Of a DNA stretch of 60,479 bases, positions 1 to 7,095 are shown piece after piece; position 1 is the stretch's first letter, and each line of letters opens with the position of its first letter. The stretch lies in the IMG/VR virus record IMGVR_UViG_3300031569_000005, positions 1 through 60,479 of that record. The stretch is one strand, 5' to 3'. A program made the translations under genes and the position numbers. The notes beneath the pieces were generated by a model. That model had not been told where the DNA came from, did not search any database, and saw nothing but the letters and a program-made list of their open reading frames with translations. The stretch comes from a virus.

Positions 1-583
1 TAAATACAGAGCCTGTAACTGCTTGAGTTATTATAATCGGACTGCCAATTGTTATTGGAGATAATCCTTCTAGTCTTCCAAATGATCCTGTAAATGCTTT
101 TACTATTCCACTACTACTTATATTACCAGATGAAGTAATATTAGTATTAACAAATAATCCACTATTTTGAGATATGGATGCTGTTGCAGTACCTGATGAT
201 ATTTGAGATAAATTTAATCCTATTATACTAGTTGATGGTACATTTGTTAATCCACTACCATTACCAAAAAACGATCCACTAAATGATCCCGATACTCCGC
301 CTTCAGATAAAGAAAAATCTACATTTCCAGAACCTGATACAAATATAGATCCTGTAACTATAACACCGGAGTTATTAGATACGGTTCCCGGAGGTCCTAT
401 TGCTCCATCTGCTCCAGCTGGTCCTATACCGCCTGTCGCGCCTACAGCTTGTATTTCAACGTTAGGATTATTAAAAGGAGTTACTGTAACTATATTACCG
501 GTATTGTTGTTTGTAATAGTGAGTGTATGTGTAGGTTGTGATATACTTATTTCACTAATATTTTTAGTAACAGATGTACTCAT
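1..583 (-). CDS. Tail-fibre-like structural protein, 5' part only (runs off window)
   Basis: An open frame reads leftward from ATG at 583 to the window edge without a stop, giving about 194 residues of the N-terminus. It is Ser/Thr/Gly/Asn-rich and holds a short collagen-like Gly-X-Y run (GPAGADGAIGPPG, about residues 50-65). This is followed by repeated SGS/SGN beta-type segments (SGSFSGSFFGNGSGLTNV) like those in phage fibre shafts. The start lies one base after the stop of the upstream gene, so the two are probably translated together. The composition resembles the giant fibre at 16-27 kb, so this is probably a second fibre or fibre-like baseplate appendage. Fibre-like nature is fairly sure; the exact role is not. 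Confidence 0.75.
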   Translation of the reverse strand, partial: MSTSVTKNISEISISQPTHTLTITNNNTGNIVTVTPFNNPNVEIQAVGATGGIGPAGADGAIGPPGTVSNNSGVIVTGSIFVSGSGNVDFSLSEGGVSGSFSGSFFGNGSGLTNVPSTSIIGLNLSQISSGTATASISQNSGLFVNTNITSSGNISSSGIVKAFTGSFGRLEGLSPITIGSPIIITQAVTGSVF

Positions 584-584
584 T

Positions 585-986
585 TTATATAGTTGTTACT
601 TGTTTATTTAATTGTATTTGCCCTTGCAATAATCTAATTTTCTCAGGGCCATTTGTTAGTTCTAAATCATAAGATGCTTCACCAAAATTGAAATCATTAG
701 TGATAGCATGTCCTAAATATACTCCTAAACTACCAGAGGTTGGGGAAGTTACTAAATCACTTCCTCGTAAACTTATATAAGATCCGGAGACATTTTTAAT
801 AGGAATATTACCTGAACTGCCTGTTAATGATGCATATGTGGTATTTCCGCCTGGGGCATTTTTTATTTGCATTGATGCAGAATATCCTGTTAAATCAATT
901 CTTGTCCCGGCCGGGGTTTTATAGATGATATCAAAATCGACGGTTGCGCCTTGATCTATTGTGAAAGAATATCTTCCTGCTGCCAT
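585..986 (-). CDS. Small virion structural protein, BppU-like N-terminal fold (tentative)
   Basis: A protein of 133 residues, all predicted beta. It opens with MAAGRYSFTIDQGATVDFDI, a pattern seen in small T4-like and siphophage baseplate or upper-fibre proteins (BppU-like N-terminal domains), and contains the typical DLTGYSASMQIK strand. It lies directly before the fibre-like gene (one-base gap), which suits a fibre-attachment role. The start at 986 is supported by AAAAGGA, and an ATATTTATA motif lies 13 bases upstream of the ATG. The gp23 terminator lies upstream, so this gene begins a new transcription unit. Structural role is likely; the BppU link is from memory of motif shape. Confidence 0.65.
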   Translation of the reverse strand: MAAGRYSFTIDQGATVDFDIIYKTPAGTRIDLTGYSASMQIKNAPGGNTTYASLTGSSGNIPIKNVSGSYISLRGSDLVTSPTSGSLGVYLGHAITNDFNFGEASYDLELTNGPEKIRLLQGQIQLNKQVTTI

Positions 987-999
987 AGTATCCTTTTCT

Positions 1000-1008
1000 T
1001 ATAAATAT
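1000..1008 (-). promoter_or_regulatory. Candidate late promoter element (ATATTTATA)
   Basis: Sense strand ATATTTATA, 13 bases before the ATG at 986 and just before an AAAAGGA ribosome site. It lies downstream of the capsid-gene terminator, so the following gene needs its own promoter. This is one of about sixteen occurrences placed just upstream of genes. Confidence 0.5.
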
Positions 1009-1029
1009 GTTAGAGTTTGACATTACAGT

Positions 1030-1056
1030 AAAAAAGGAGGCCGAAGCCTCCCTTTA
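1030..1056 (-). terminator. Rho-independent terminator after the major capsid gene
   Basis: On the minus strand a G/C-rich stem GGAGGC / GCCTCC (1036-1051) closes a TTCG tetraloop and is followed by six T. Flanking A/T bases can extend the stem. It starts about 30 bases after the gp23 stop. This is the clearest intrinsic terminator in the window and closes the head-gene operon. Confidence 0.9.
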
Positions 1057-1084
1057 TTTTAGTTACTAATTAATTAATTAATAA

Positions 1085-2794
1085 TTATATAGTGTCTAAT
1101 GCAGATACATAGATCTTACCGTAGAATTCTGGTCTTACCATTTTCTTCGCATATCTAGTCATTACACCTTTTCTTGGAGTAAAGTTATCTGGATCGTATA
1201 CCAATGGAGTCATAATCAAAGGTACATACGGAGCATAAACAGCACCTGTTTCTAGGAACTGTGATCCTCTATATCCCATTAATATAGCATTCTCAGTCAT
1301 ATAAGGATTCTTATAAACTTGGAATCTATTATTAATAGCACCTACTTTTTGAACACCCATTGCAAATTGCATTTGATCGCCATCCGTATCAGCAGCATAT
1401 CCTGGAATTGATTCCAAAATTGTTGCTACAGTTGGAGAACATACCAAGAAATTAGCTCCACCTCTTAATGTTAATTGGTGTATTTTATTACTAACTTTTT
1501 GTACTTTTGTTCCTAAAGTTTGGAACCATGTACCTTGGTTGTATGCTTGAGCAGTTGCATTTGATTGGACAAAGCTATTATTAGCAGAATCAAATTCAAA
1601 TCCAACTTTTGCAGACCATCTATCAACAGTTTGAGCATTTTGCATCAACATGTCTAATATCTCTAAATCAATTTCTTGCGAAATATATTCAGATAACATA
1701 GAAGTTAATTCAGCTTCAGCATCAATTGAATGATAAGCATTTAAATCTTGAGCAAATTCTGGACTCCAGATTGCTTTTAATTTTCTTGTCTTAGCAACTA
1801 TTGCTTCACTTCTTAACTCTAGGTTAATTTCTGGTATATCTAATTTAGTAGATGAATCAGTGTTATTACCAACTGCAGACGGATCTTCAAAATCACCTCT
1901 TGAAGAATCTGATGGTGCTTTTTGGTAAATTACTTGGATTGGGCCAGCAACAGCAGGAGTAGCAGCAGTTTCAATTAAGAAATGTATATGATCTCCGTTT
2001 TGCTCATCCAATCTTGTAAATTCTGGATATACTGTTGTAATACCTGTTCCAATAACATTAAAGGCTCTAATACCTTTAGCATCATATCCAGTTATTCCTG
2101 AAGTTGGGACAGATAATACTTGTGTCTTTTTACCAACAAGTGATGCAGATAATTCAGAATTGTAATTAGTAAAATAATTAAATCCAGCTTGATTTCCTGC
2201 GCCTTTGTTAGTAAATACACCAGTTCCAGCAGCTATAGAACCTGTTTTAGCAGCAGCTGATCCAAGAACTAATGATGAAGTTACATCATTAATAGAATAT
2301 CCAAATCTTCCAGCGCCATATAGACCCTCAGAAGGAGCAGATGTTCCTCTATCTTTATCAGTTACACCAAATACAGAATCAGTCTGTGATGTTCTTCCGG
2401 CACCAGTAATAAAATCATTACCAGCAGCAGTTCCACCTTTTGCAATACCTTGCTTAGTTCCGTATTTGAAATCTAAGAAAAATACTAGACCTGATGGCAG
2501 GTTCATTGGTTGCACAGATACAAAATCTTTAGCTGCTATTTCAGCAAAGATTCTTCTTACTAATGGAAGGGCTACACCCGACCATTGTTCTGCATTTCCG
2601 TCAGTACCAGTAGCATTTGCTTCTGTTACTAATTGCTTGGCTTGGTTCTCTAAAAGAACAGCCATGCCTCGTCTCTCAATCTCAGTATCAATTCCTTCTA
2701 ACAGTCCGGTCTTTTCCCATTTGCTTTCTAAGCCAATAGCAACCTCTTGTTGAGTTGATTGATGATTATGAGGTAATAAAGAATTTACATTCAT
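1085..2794 (-). CDS. 23: Major capsid protein, T4 gp23 family
   Basis: The precursor of the main head-shell protein, 569 residues, close to T4 gp23 (521) and its marine relatives. The N-terminal block with RRGMAVLLENQAKQL and the later ALPLVRRIFAEIAAKDFVSVQPM are typical of gp23 proteins. A likely gp21 cleavage site is LVTE|A at residues 55-59, which would remove a 58-residue propeptide; this is inferred from the (L/I)-x-E rule. The ATG at 2794 follows an AAGGAAA ribosome site and lies 13 bases after the core gene gp22. A strong terminator follows. An unusually large plus-strand frame inside it (2205-2753) is a by-product of coding bias. Confidence 0.96.
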   Translation of the reverse strand: MNVNSLLPHNHQSTQQEVAIGLESKWEKTGLLEGIDTEIERRGMAVLLENQAKQLVTEANATGTDGNAEQWSGVALPLVRRIFAEIAAKDFVSVQPMNLPSGLVFFLDFKYGTKQGIAKGGTAAGNDFITGAGRTSQTDSVFGVTDKDRGTSAPSEGLYGAGRFGYSINDVTSSLVLGSAAAKTGSIAAGTGVFTNKGAGNQAGFNYFTNYNSELSASLVGKKTQVLSVPTSGITGYDAKGIRAFNVIGTGITTVYPEFTRLDEQNGDHIHFLIETAATPAVAGPIQVIYQKAPSDSSRGDFEDPSAVGNNTDSSTKLDIPEINLELRSEAIVAKTRKLKAIWSPEFAQDLNAYHSIDAEAELTSMLSEYISQEIDLEILDMLMQNAQTVDRWSAKVGFEFDSANNSFVQSNATAQAYNQGTWFQTLGTKVQKVSNKIHQLTLRGGANFLVCSPTVATILESIPGYAADTDGDQMQFAMGVQKVGAINNRFQVYKNPYMTENAILMGYRGSQFLETGAVYAPYVPLIMTPLVYDPDNFTPRKGVMTRYAKKMVRPEFYGKIYVSALDTI

Positions 2795-2807
2795 TGTTTT
2801 CCTTGTT

Positions 2808-3806
2808 TTATTTTAAATTTGCTAATTTTTTCCATCTTGCAGCTAACTGATTTCCTTCAGAAAGAATTTCTTTCTTTGGAGCAGTAGATCTACTTGGTTT
2901 GGAAGCATAGCTTTCTTTTATCGAACGTTTTGTTTTAGTACCCACAAATGATTCACTCAAAGTAGTAAAAATCAATTTCACTTCTCTTAAATTAGAAGCT
3001 CTATCAAAGTTTTCAATAACTTTCATTTTTTGTGATTCGTTTAACGGATAATTTCTAAACAATTTGTTCGAAAATAGTAATTTTGCATTTAAAAGATTGA
3101 CTTCATTAATTTTAGATTTCAAAAATTTAATAACAGTATAAGCTTCTTTAAGGTCTTTATCACCTTCTTCTTCTTCTTTTGTCATTTCTTTTTCGTCTTC
3201 TTCTTTAACTGTATCTTTATCGTCACCTTCTTCTTCAGTCAATGCACTGATGATTTCATCTATAGAAACGTTGTCATCCTTAGGATCCATTTCTTCAGTT
3301 TCCATATCAGTATTTTCTTCTTCAGATAATTTACCTTCGCCTGGATCTTCTGTATGAGTTTCGGATGCATCATCGCTAACACCTAAAGTAGAACCGATAT
3401 CAGAAGAATCTAATTCTTCAGTTTCAATTTCCTTTTCTAGTTCAGCAATAATAGATTCGAGCTCTAAGGCGTCATCATTCTTAGTATCTTCCATGTCTTC
3501 ATCCATTTTAGGATCCATTTTAGGATCTTCCATGTCTTCGTCCACTTTAGAATCGTCAGAATAATCACCTTCCATCGGTAGGTTATCATCATCAATAGTT
3601 TCCATAGACATATCCATATCCGGCTCTTCAGCAGGCATTTCCATGTCCATTTCATCATCCATTCCTTCTTCTTCTGAAAGTCTGGCTGATAACATTGATT
3701 GTAGTCTTGGGGTAAACGCTTCTTCTAATGCAACTTTTGCATTCGCTAGTGCAGTTTCCCTTACGGCTTTTGCATCTGCAATAGCGTCTTTTAATAAATC
3801 GTTCAT
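2808..3806 (-). CDS. 22: Prohead core scaffold protein, T4 gp22 family
   Basis: The major internal scaffold of the prohead, destroyed by gp21 during maturation. The 332-residue chain has three parts: a short helical N-terminus, a very acidic and Met-rich middle (about residues 47-225, with near-repeats of the type EDMEDPKMDPKMDEDME), and a conserved helical C-terminal block. The C-terminal block (INEVNLLNAKLLFSNKLFRN, then NESQKMKVIENFDRA) is the clearest gp22 hallmark. At 332 residues it is longer than T4 gp22 (269) because of the acidic repeats. The start has GAGGAAAA upstream, and the gene lies between bS21 and gp23, the expected position. The acidic run makes spurious reading frames in both strands. 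Confidence 0.93.
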   Translation of the reverse strand: MNDLLKDAIADAKAVRETALANAKVALEEAFTPRLQSMLSARLSEEEGMDDEMDMEMPAEEPDMDMSMETIDDDNLPMEGDYSDDSKVDEDMEDPKMDPKMDEDMEDTKNDDALELESIIAELEKEIETEELDSSDIGSTLGVSDDASETHTEDPGEGKLSEEENTDMETEEMDPKDDNVSIDEIISALTEEEGDDKDTVKEEDEKEMTKEEEEGDKDLKEAYTVIKFLKSKINEVNLLNAKLLFSNKLFRNYPLNESQKMKVIENFDRASNLREVKLIFTTLSESFVGTKTKRSIKESYASKPSRSTAPKKEILSEGNQLAARWKKLANLK

Positions 3807-3947
3807 CGATTTTCCTCGTATTTAATTTTGGAGTAAGATTATTAGTAATCTTAATAAGAATTAATATAATATTCAGTGACCAAGTATTGATACTTAGTAT
3901 ATTTTATTAATAATATATATCAAGGAAGCAATGAAATATACCGGATT
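3807..3947 (-). promoter_or_regulatory. 141-bp leader region upstream of gp22-gp23
   Basis: This gap is long for this genome and precedes the two most highly expressed head genes. It holds a short palindrome (AAGTAT-TG-ATACTT, 3882-3895) and AT-rich sequence. I see neither a TTTG-N20-TAnnTTTG promoter nor the ATATTTATA motif here. It probably holds a promoter or mRNA-processing site, but the exact element is not readable. Confidence 0.3.
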
Positions 3948-4196
3948 TTAATCGTTATCTTGAATGCTAGATATATATCTTGCTTTTTGTAGTTGTCTAC
4001 GTCTAGTTACAGATTTTTTTTGGTATTCTTTTTTTTCTTTTACTATATCTAAAATGCCAGAATCTTTTATTAACTTTTTCCAATGTTGTAGTGCATATGT
4101 TATATCACCATTTGGATTTCGTTTTGTTGATAATACCTTTGCACCTAATGCATGACCAGGTAGTGTCATCTGTATGTGTTTGTAATTTTTTCCCAT
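3948..4196 (-). CDS. rpsU: Phage-encoded ribosomal protein bS21
   Basis: A very basic protein of 82 residues whose last ~55 residues match bS21. ITYALQHWKKLIKDSGIL corresponds to the first helix of bS21 (ALRRFKRSCEKAGVL in E. coli). EYQKKSVTRRRQLQKARY corresponds to the second basic region. The C-terminus (KARYISSIQ, Tyr74) resembles the Bacteroidota form of bS21, whose conserved tyrosine packs against the 3' end of 16S rRNA. A host-like promoter (TTTG-N20-TATATTAG) lies just upstream, unlike the surrounding head genes. No Shine-Dalgarno sequence is seen before the ATG. It probably replaces or competes with host bS21 in the 30S subunit; the family call is good, the purpose is inferred. Confidence 0.85.
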   Translation of the reverse strand: MGKNYKHIQMTLPGHALGAKVLSTKRNPNGDITYALQHWKKLIKDSGILDIVKEKKEYQKKSVTRRRQLQKARYISSIQDND

Positions 4197-4221
4197 GTAA
4201 CTTTATTTTTATTATGTATAA

Positions 4222-4253
4222 CTAATATAATGATTTTATTTCAACTAACCAAA
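4222..4253 (-). promoter_or_regulatory. Host-like promoter for bS21 (TTTG-N20-TATATTAG)
   Basis: Sense strand TTTG at 4253-4250, then exactly 20 bases, then TATATTAG at 4229-4222. This fits the Bacteroidota TTTG-N19..21-TAnnTTTG pattern with one mismatch in the -7 box. The box ends 25 bases before the bS21 ATG. It suggests that bS21 can be made by unmodified host polymerase inside an otherwise late region. Confidence 0.55.
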
Positions 4254-4254
4254 T

Positions 4255-4824
4255 TTATTTTAATCTTTTTGAATCTGTAGCTGTCATATGATCATTAAAT
4301 GCAGGTCCTTGATTATGTACTCCTGCCGTAAATTGATCTTCTTCAATTTTAGCGCCTGCCATTAAATCATCTTTATTAGAATTAGTTGAATCTGGTGCTT
4401 CCGGATTATGATTATCTTCAGAGAGAGCTCCATTAACATTATAATATCTGTTTAAAACTGTTCCCATATCATCGTATGCGGATTCTAATCTCTGTTGTAA
4501 TGAACTCATTTCGGTTGCCGTCTTCTCAAATACTTTGTACGCTTCATTCATTTGTTTCATATGCCTAGATACAGTTACATTATCAAACCAATGTTCTGAT
4601 TCTTGTAATGTTAATGCCTCTGCTTGTTGTACGATATTTTCTAATGTTTTGGTAACTTCTGTTAACTTTGCATTACTATATACCATTTCCCCTATTTCAT
4701 GGAAATTACCTACTGCAGAAAGAAAAGCTTTTTTATCTTCTTTCGGCATTTTTGGTGATTCTGTCTCTCCTAAATATTTTTCATTTAGGATATGATTCAT
4801 TAATTGATTTTCCCAGTTTTTCAT
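4255..4824 (-). CDS. Unknown head-region protein (coiled-coil)
   Basis: I do not recognise this 189-residue protein. The middle (about residues 50-125) is strongly helical and probably coiled coil, and the C-terminal ~60 residues are polar and probably disordered. The N-terminus (MKNWENQLMNHILNEKYLGE) is a short amphipathic helix with LNE and LGE sites that could be gp21 cut sites. It lies between the prohead protease and core genes, where T4-like phages keep core and internal head proteins, so an internal head protein is a reasonable guess. The gene starts two bases after the upstream stop codon. Confidence 0.7.
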   Translation of the reverse strand: MKNWENQLMNHILNEKYLGETESPKMPKEDKKAFLSAVGNFHEIGEMVYSNAKLTEVTKTLENIVQQAEALTLQESEHWFDNVTVSRHMKQMNEAYKVFEKTATEMSSLQQRLESAYDDMGTVLNRYYNVNGALSEDNHNPEAPDSTNSNKDDLMAGAKIEEDQFTAGVHNQGPAFNDHMTATDSKRLK

Positions 4825-4825
4825 A

Positions 4826-5119
4826 TTAACTATATCTTTCTAATGTTTTTATTAATCCATCAATGTTTTTCTTTGCTTGACTAATATATCGGCTCATTGA
4901 ATCTGATTGTTGATTATATGATACATCCTGTGTTGCAGTTGCTCTATTATCTAATTCCCTTGCCATTTCGTCTTCTAATGAATCTAATTGGTCGATTACC
5001 GTAGATAAGTCTTCAATATAACTTGATGCTAATTCTGTATCAGGTTCTTGATCAAATCCTATTTCGGGTGCTTCATGAAGCTTTTTTATTCCTTGTGCTA
5101 TTCCACTTAATTTTATCAT
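4826..5119 (-). CDS. Unknown small head-region protein with possible prohead-targeting N-terminus
   Basis: An acidic, helical protein of 97 residues, not recognised. Its N-terminus (MIKLSGIAQGIKKLHE|AP) looks like a T4 capsid-targeting sequence: a basic amphipathic helix ending in L-H-E, which fits the (L/I)-x-E cut rule of gp21. The rest (about 40-95) is a likely coiled coil. AAGGATA precedes the ATG. Position among head genes supports packaging into the prohead core, by inference only. Confidence 0.68.
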   Translation of the reverse strand: MIKLSGIAQGIKKLHEAPEIGFDQEPDTELASSYIEDLSTVIDQLDSLEDEMARELDNRATATQDVSYNQQSDSMSRYISQAKKNIDGLIKTLERYS

Positions 5120-5126
5120 ATTATCC

Positions 5127-5420
5127 TTATGGTTTGTAATTAGAAAAATCTATTTCTGGGTGTTTCGGGTCATTACCAAATAAATCAACTGTTAATCCTG
5201 TTCCTCTTTTATTCGAAGAATTAAAAGGTCCAAATTTACTATTATGACTTGCCGATGATAAATCATTGAATGTCGTCAAATTCTTTTTGCCGCCTATTGT
5301 AGGATTACCTAATTGTGCATTTGCAACAGGATCAATATTAAATCCCAATATTGTACCGGTACCTTTTTGTTGTAGGCTATTTGTTGGGCCATATTCTGAT
5401 TTTAAATTTTCTAATGCCAT
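5127..5420 (-). CDS. Unknown small head-region protein, Gly/Asn-rich
   Basis: A Gly/Asn/Thr-rich protein of 97 residues with no recognised domain, low predicted helix and no membrane segment. It contains two similar segments, LQQKGTGTILGFNIDP and SNKRGTGLTVDLFGNDP, suggesting an internal duplication of about 45 residues. The ATG follows AAGGGA. It lies directly after the prohead protease gene (one base between) and is probably a head or neck accessory protein. Confidence 0.65.
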   Translation of the reverse strand: MALENLKSEYGPTNSLQQKGTGTILGFNIDPVANAQLGNPTIGGKKNLTTFNDLSSASHNSKFGPFNSSNKRGTGLTVDLFGNDPKHPEIDFSNYKP

Positions 5421-5421
5421 A

Positions 5422-6027
5422 TTAAAATTCCCTTATTATTGTTGTAATTAAATTTTCTACTTTAGAATACCTTTGTTGTGCAAGTCTGTTTACTGATTCA
5501 TTTACAGGAGATAAAAAAGCTCCATGAGTCGATGGATTTGAAACAAAGTCAAATGCAACTAATTCAAAATCTGGTTGAACCTCTAATGTTTGACTTCCTT
5601 CGCGCATTACTTCCTTTACGGAACCCATTCCTCTAGATGAAATACCTAATCTTATTCCTGACTTAAATAATTCCTTTAAAATATTTCCAGATGGAGTTCC
5701 TAATACTTCTACTCTACCTACCAAATCATTTCCAGCCCAATTCATATCTAATATGTTATGTGACACATTATTTAAATTAACAACTGATGAATCTGGATGA
5801 TCTAATTCTCCTAAGGCTCTTCTTTCCTTAATAAATGTTCCAGCATATTTTTTTGCTTCACGCATTAATAAGTCTTTTGGATATACTCGTTCATTTTGAT
5901 TTTTTGCATCTGCTCTTTGCAATACACCTGATACAATTAATTTACCATTATTTTCTGTTAATGATTCATTAATTTGTTGTGGTGAAATTTCAAATACTGT
6001 ATAATCTACTAATAATTGTTTGCTCAT
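5422..6027 (-). CDS. 21: Prohead maturation protease, T4 gp21 family
   Basis: The serine protease that cuts scaffold, capsid precursor and internal proteins after (L/I)-x-E motifs during head maturation. The 201-residue protein is typical in length. Conserved elements are GELDHPDSS with His77 and LGISSRGMGS with the catalytic serine at 130 or 131. The N-terminus has INE and LTE sites that may serve self-processing. The ATG at 6027 has AAGGA upstream, and the gene overlaps the stop of a 52-residue gene by four bases (ATGA), so the two are translationally coupled. Confidence 0.93.
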   Translation of the reverse strand: MSKQLLVDYTVFEISPQQINESLTENNGKLIVSGVLQRADAKNQNERVYPKDLLMREAKKYAGTFIKERRALGELDHPDSSVVNLNNVSHNILDMNWAGNDLVGRVEVLGTPSGNILKELFKSGIRLGISSRGMGSVKEVMREGSQTLEVQPDFELVAFDFVSNPSTHGAFLSPVNESVNRLAQQRYSKVENLITTIIREF

Positions 6028-6182
6028 TTTAGTCCTTGCATAAATAGTCCGGAGTTAATAAATTGCTGATGTTGATCCAAACGTTTTCTTTCGTCTGCAT
6101 ATAAGCGTGTTTGCCGTTCTAATGTTAAATCTTTATTTTCTTTAGCATTAACAAATTGTTTCCATGTTCTATTTGGGATCAT
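6024..6182 (-). CDS. Unknown 52-residue protein coupled to gp21
   Basis: A short gene, ATG at 6182 and TGA at 6024-6026, encoding MIPNRTWKQFVNAKENKDLT followed by a basic helical stretch ending in SGLFMQGLK. Both ends overlap neighbours by the ATGA pattern: its start overlaps the stop of the EF-hand gene and its stop overlaps the start of gp21. That tight coupling and the absence of other sense in the interval argue that it is real. Function unknown; a small head or core component is the simplest guess. Confidence 0.7.
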   Translation of the reverse strand: MIPNRTWKQFVNAKENKDLTLERQTRLYADERKRLDQHQQFINSGLFMQGLK

Positions 6183-6790
6183 TGTGATAATTCCTTAAGT
6201 CTATTTGCTATACGAACCATTCGTTCGTTAATTTTTGAAAATCTTTTTCCGGTGGACTTCCAAAAATGATTTGATTGGACTCCCATTTCTGTTTTCAATC
6301 TTAAATTGTTTGAAACAATTTTTTCCATTTCAGATAACATTTTATTAACTTCATTAATACCTCTGTTAACTTTTTGTGATGGAGTCGATGTAGGATCTTT
6401 TTTATAATCTCTATATGATACTTCATTAACAATACCATACATTTCAGACATCATTTTTTTGTAAGTAGATTTAGATTCCATTTTTTGTGTAGATGTCATT
6501 TTTTTAAATATACGATTTGTTTTTGGAACTTTTTTCATTCCACCTTGGTCTATGGTATCTTCATCTGCATCGCCAAATGCATATGGAGTTTGGTATCCAG
6601 GCACTGATGCCGTTGTACTCATTTCTTCTAACTCATCTTCATCCTTAACTGCTTTGGTAACAGCCTTTCTTCTTGCTTTAAGATATTTATCAGATGCATC
6701 AACATCGCCATCATTATCTATATCATCATCTTCTTTTCCTACTGGATCTAAAGCTTCAAAATATTTTTCTATTTCATCTAATAATTTCAT
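6179..6790 (-). CDS. Head-region protein with an EF-hand/dockerin-like calcium loop
   Basis: A protein of 203 residues. Residues 23-34 (DIDNDGDVDASD) are a textbook EF-hand or dockerin-type calcium-binding loop, with Asp at positions 1, 3, 5, 9 and 12 and Gly at 6, followed by a helix (KYLKARRKAV). Similar loops occur in marine T4-like phages, but no function is known to me. The middle is polar and the C-terminal ~80 residues are basic and helical. Its start overlaps the stop of the upstream gene by one base, and its stop overlaps the next start. Probably a prohead core or internal protein. Confidence 0.72.
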   Translation of the reverse strand: MKLLDEIEKYFEALDPVGKEDDDIDNDGDVDASDKYLKARRKAVTKAVKDEDELEEMSTTASVPGYQTPYAFGDADEDTIDQGGMKKVPKTNRIFKKMTSTQKMESKSTYKKMMSEMYGIVNEVSYRDYKKDPTSTPSQKVNRGINEVNKMLSEMEKIVSNNLRLKTEMGVQSNHFWKSTGKRFSKINERMVRIANRLKELSQ

Positions 6791-7095
6791 TATTGTTGCC
6801 TTTTTAATACATAAATTGCTTTTGCGTTAGAACTAACAACTTTTGTTGGAGATAATTCATATATAGTCCCTACTGATAAATGTGCTATATTTATTGATCC
6901 GCCTCCAGATAAAGTTATTGTTCCTGTTGCACTACTCTCTCCTACTATCACAGCACCATGACCATAATTAGATCCGGTGAAATTAACTGTTGTATTACTA
7001 ACTGTCGTTACTGATGTATATCGACCTGGATGTCCTAGTCTTTCAAAAACATTATAGTTGCTTCCAGATGCTGGCATTATATATGGTCCACTCAT
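6790..7095 (-). CDS. Small beta-rich structural protein (unknown)
   Basis: A protein of 101 residues, almost entirely short beta strands rich in Thr, Ser, Val and Gly (SVTTVSNTTVNFTGSNYGHG, TGTITLSGGGSINIAHL). No signal peptide or membrane segment. Size and composition resemble phage decoration, head-fibre or trimeric surface proteins, but I cannot assign a family. Its ATG overlaps the stop of the preceding gene (ATGA), and AAAAAGGC lies before the next gene inside its 3' end. Confidence 0.65.
   Translation of the reverse strand: MSGPYIMPASGSNYNVFERLGHPGRYTSVTTVSNTTVNFTGSNYGHGAVIVGESSATGTITLSGGGSINIAHLSVGTIYELSPTKVVSSNAKAIYVLKRQQ

Noticed and set aside
2205-2753. 182-residue plus-strand open frame inside gp23
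   Set aside because: It mirrors the capsid gene, has no ribosome site or promoter, and its protein is rich in Ser/Pro/Val typical of an antisense shadow.
3464-3658. 64-residue frame rich in Trp, Lys and Met inside gp22
   Set aside because: It arises from the acidic Asp/Glu/Met repeats of gp22 read in another frame.
3882-3895. AAGTAT-TG-ATACTT palindrome as a terminator
   Set aside because: Short A/T stem, two-base loop and no T run; left as part of the gp22 leader.
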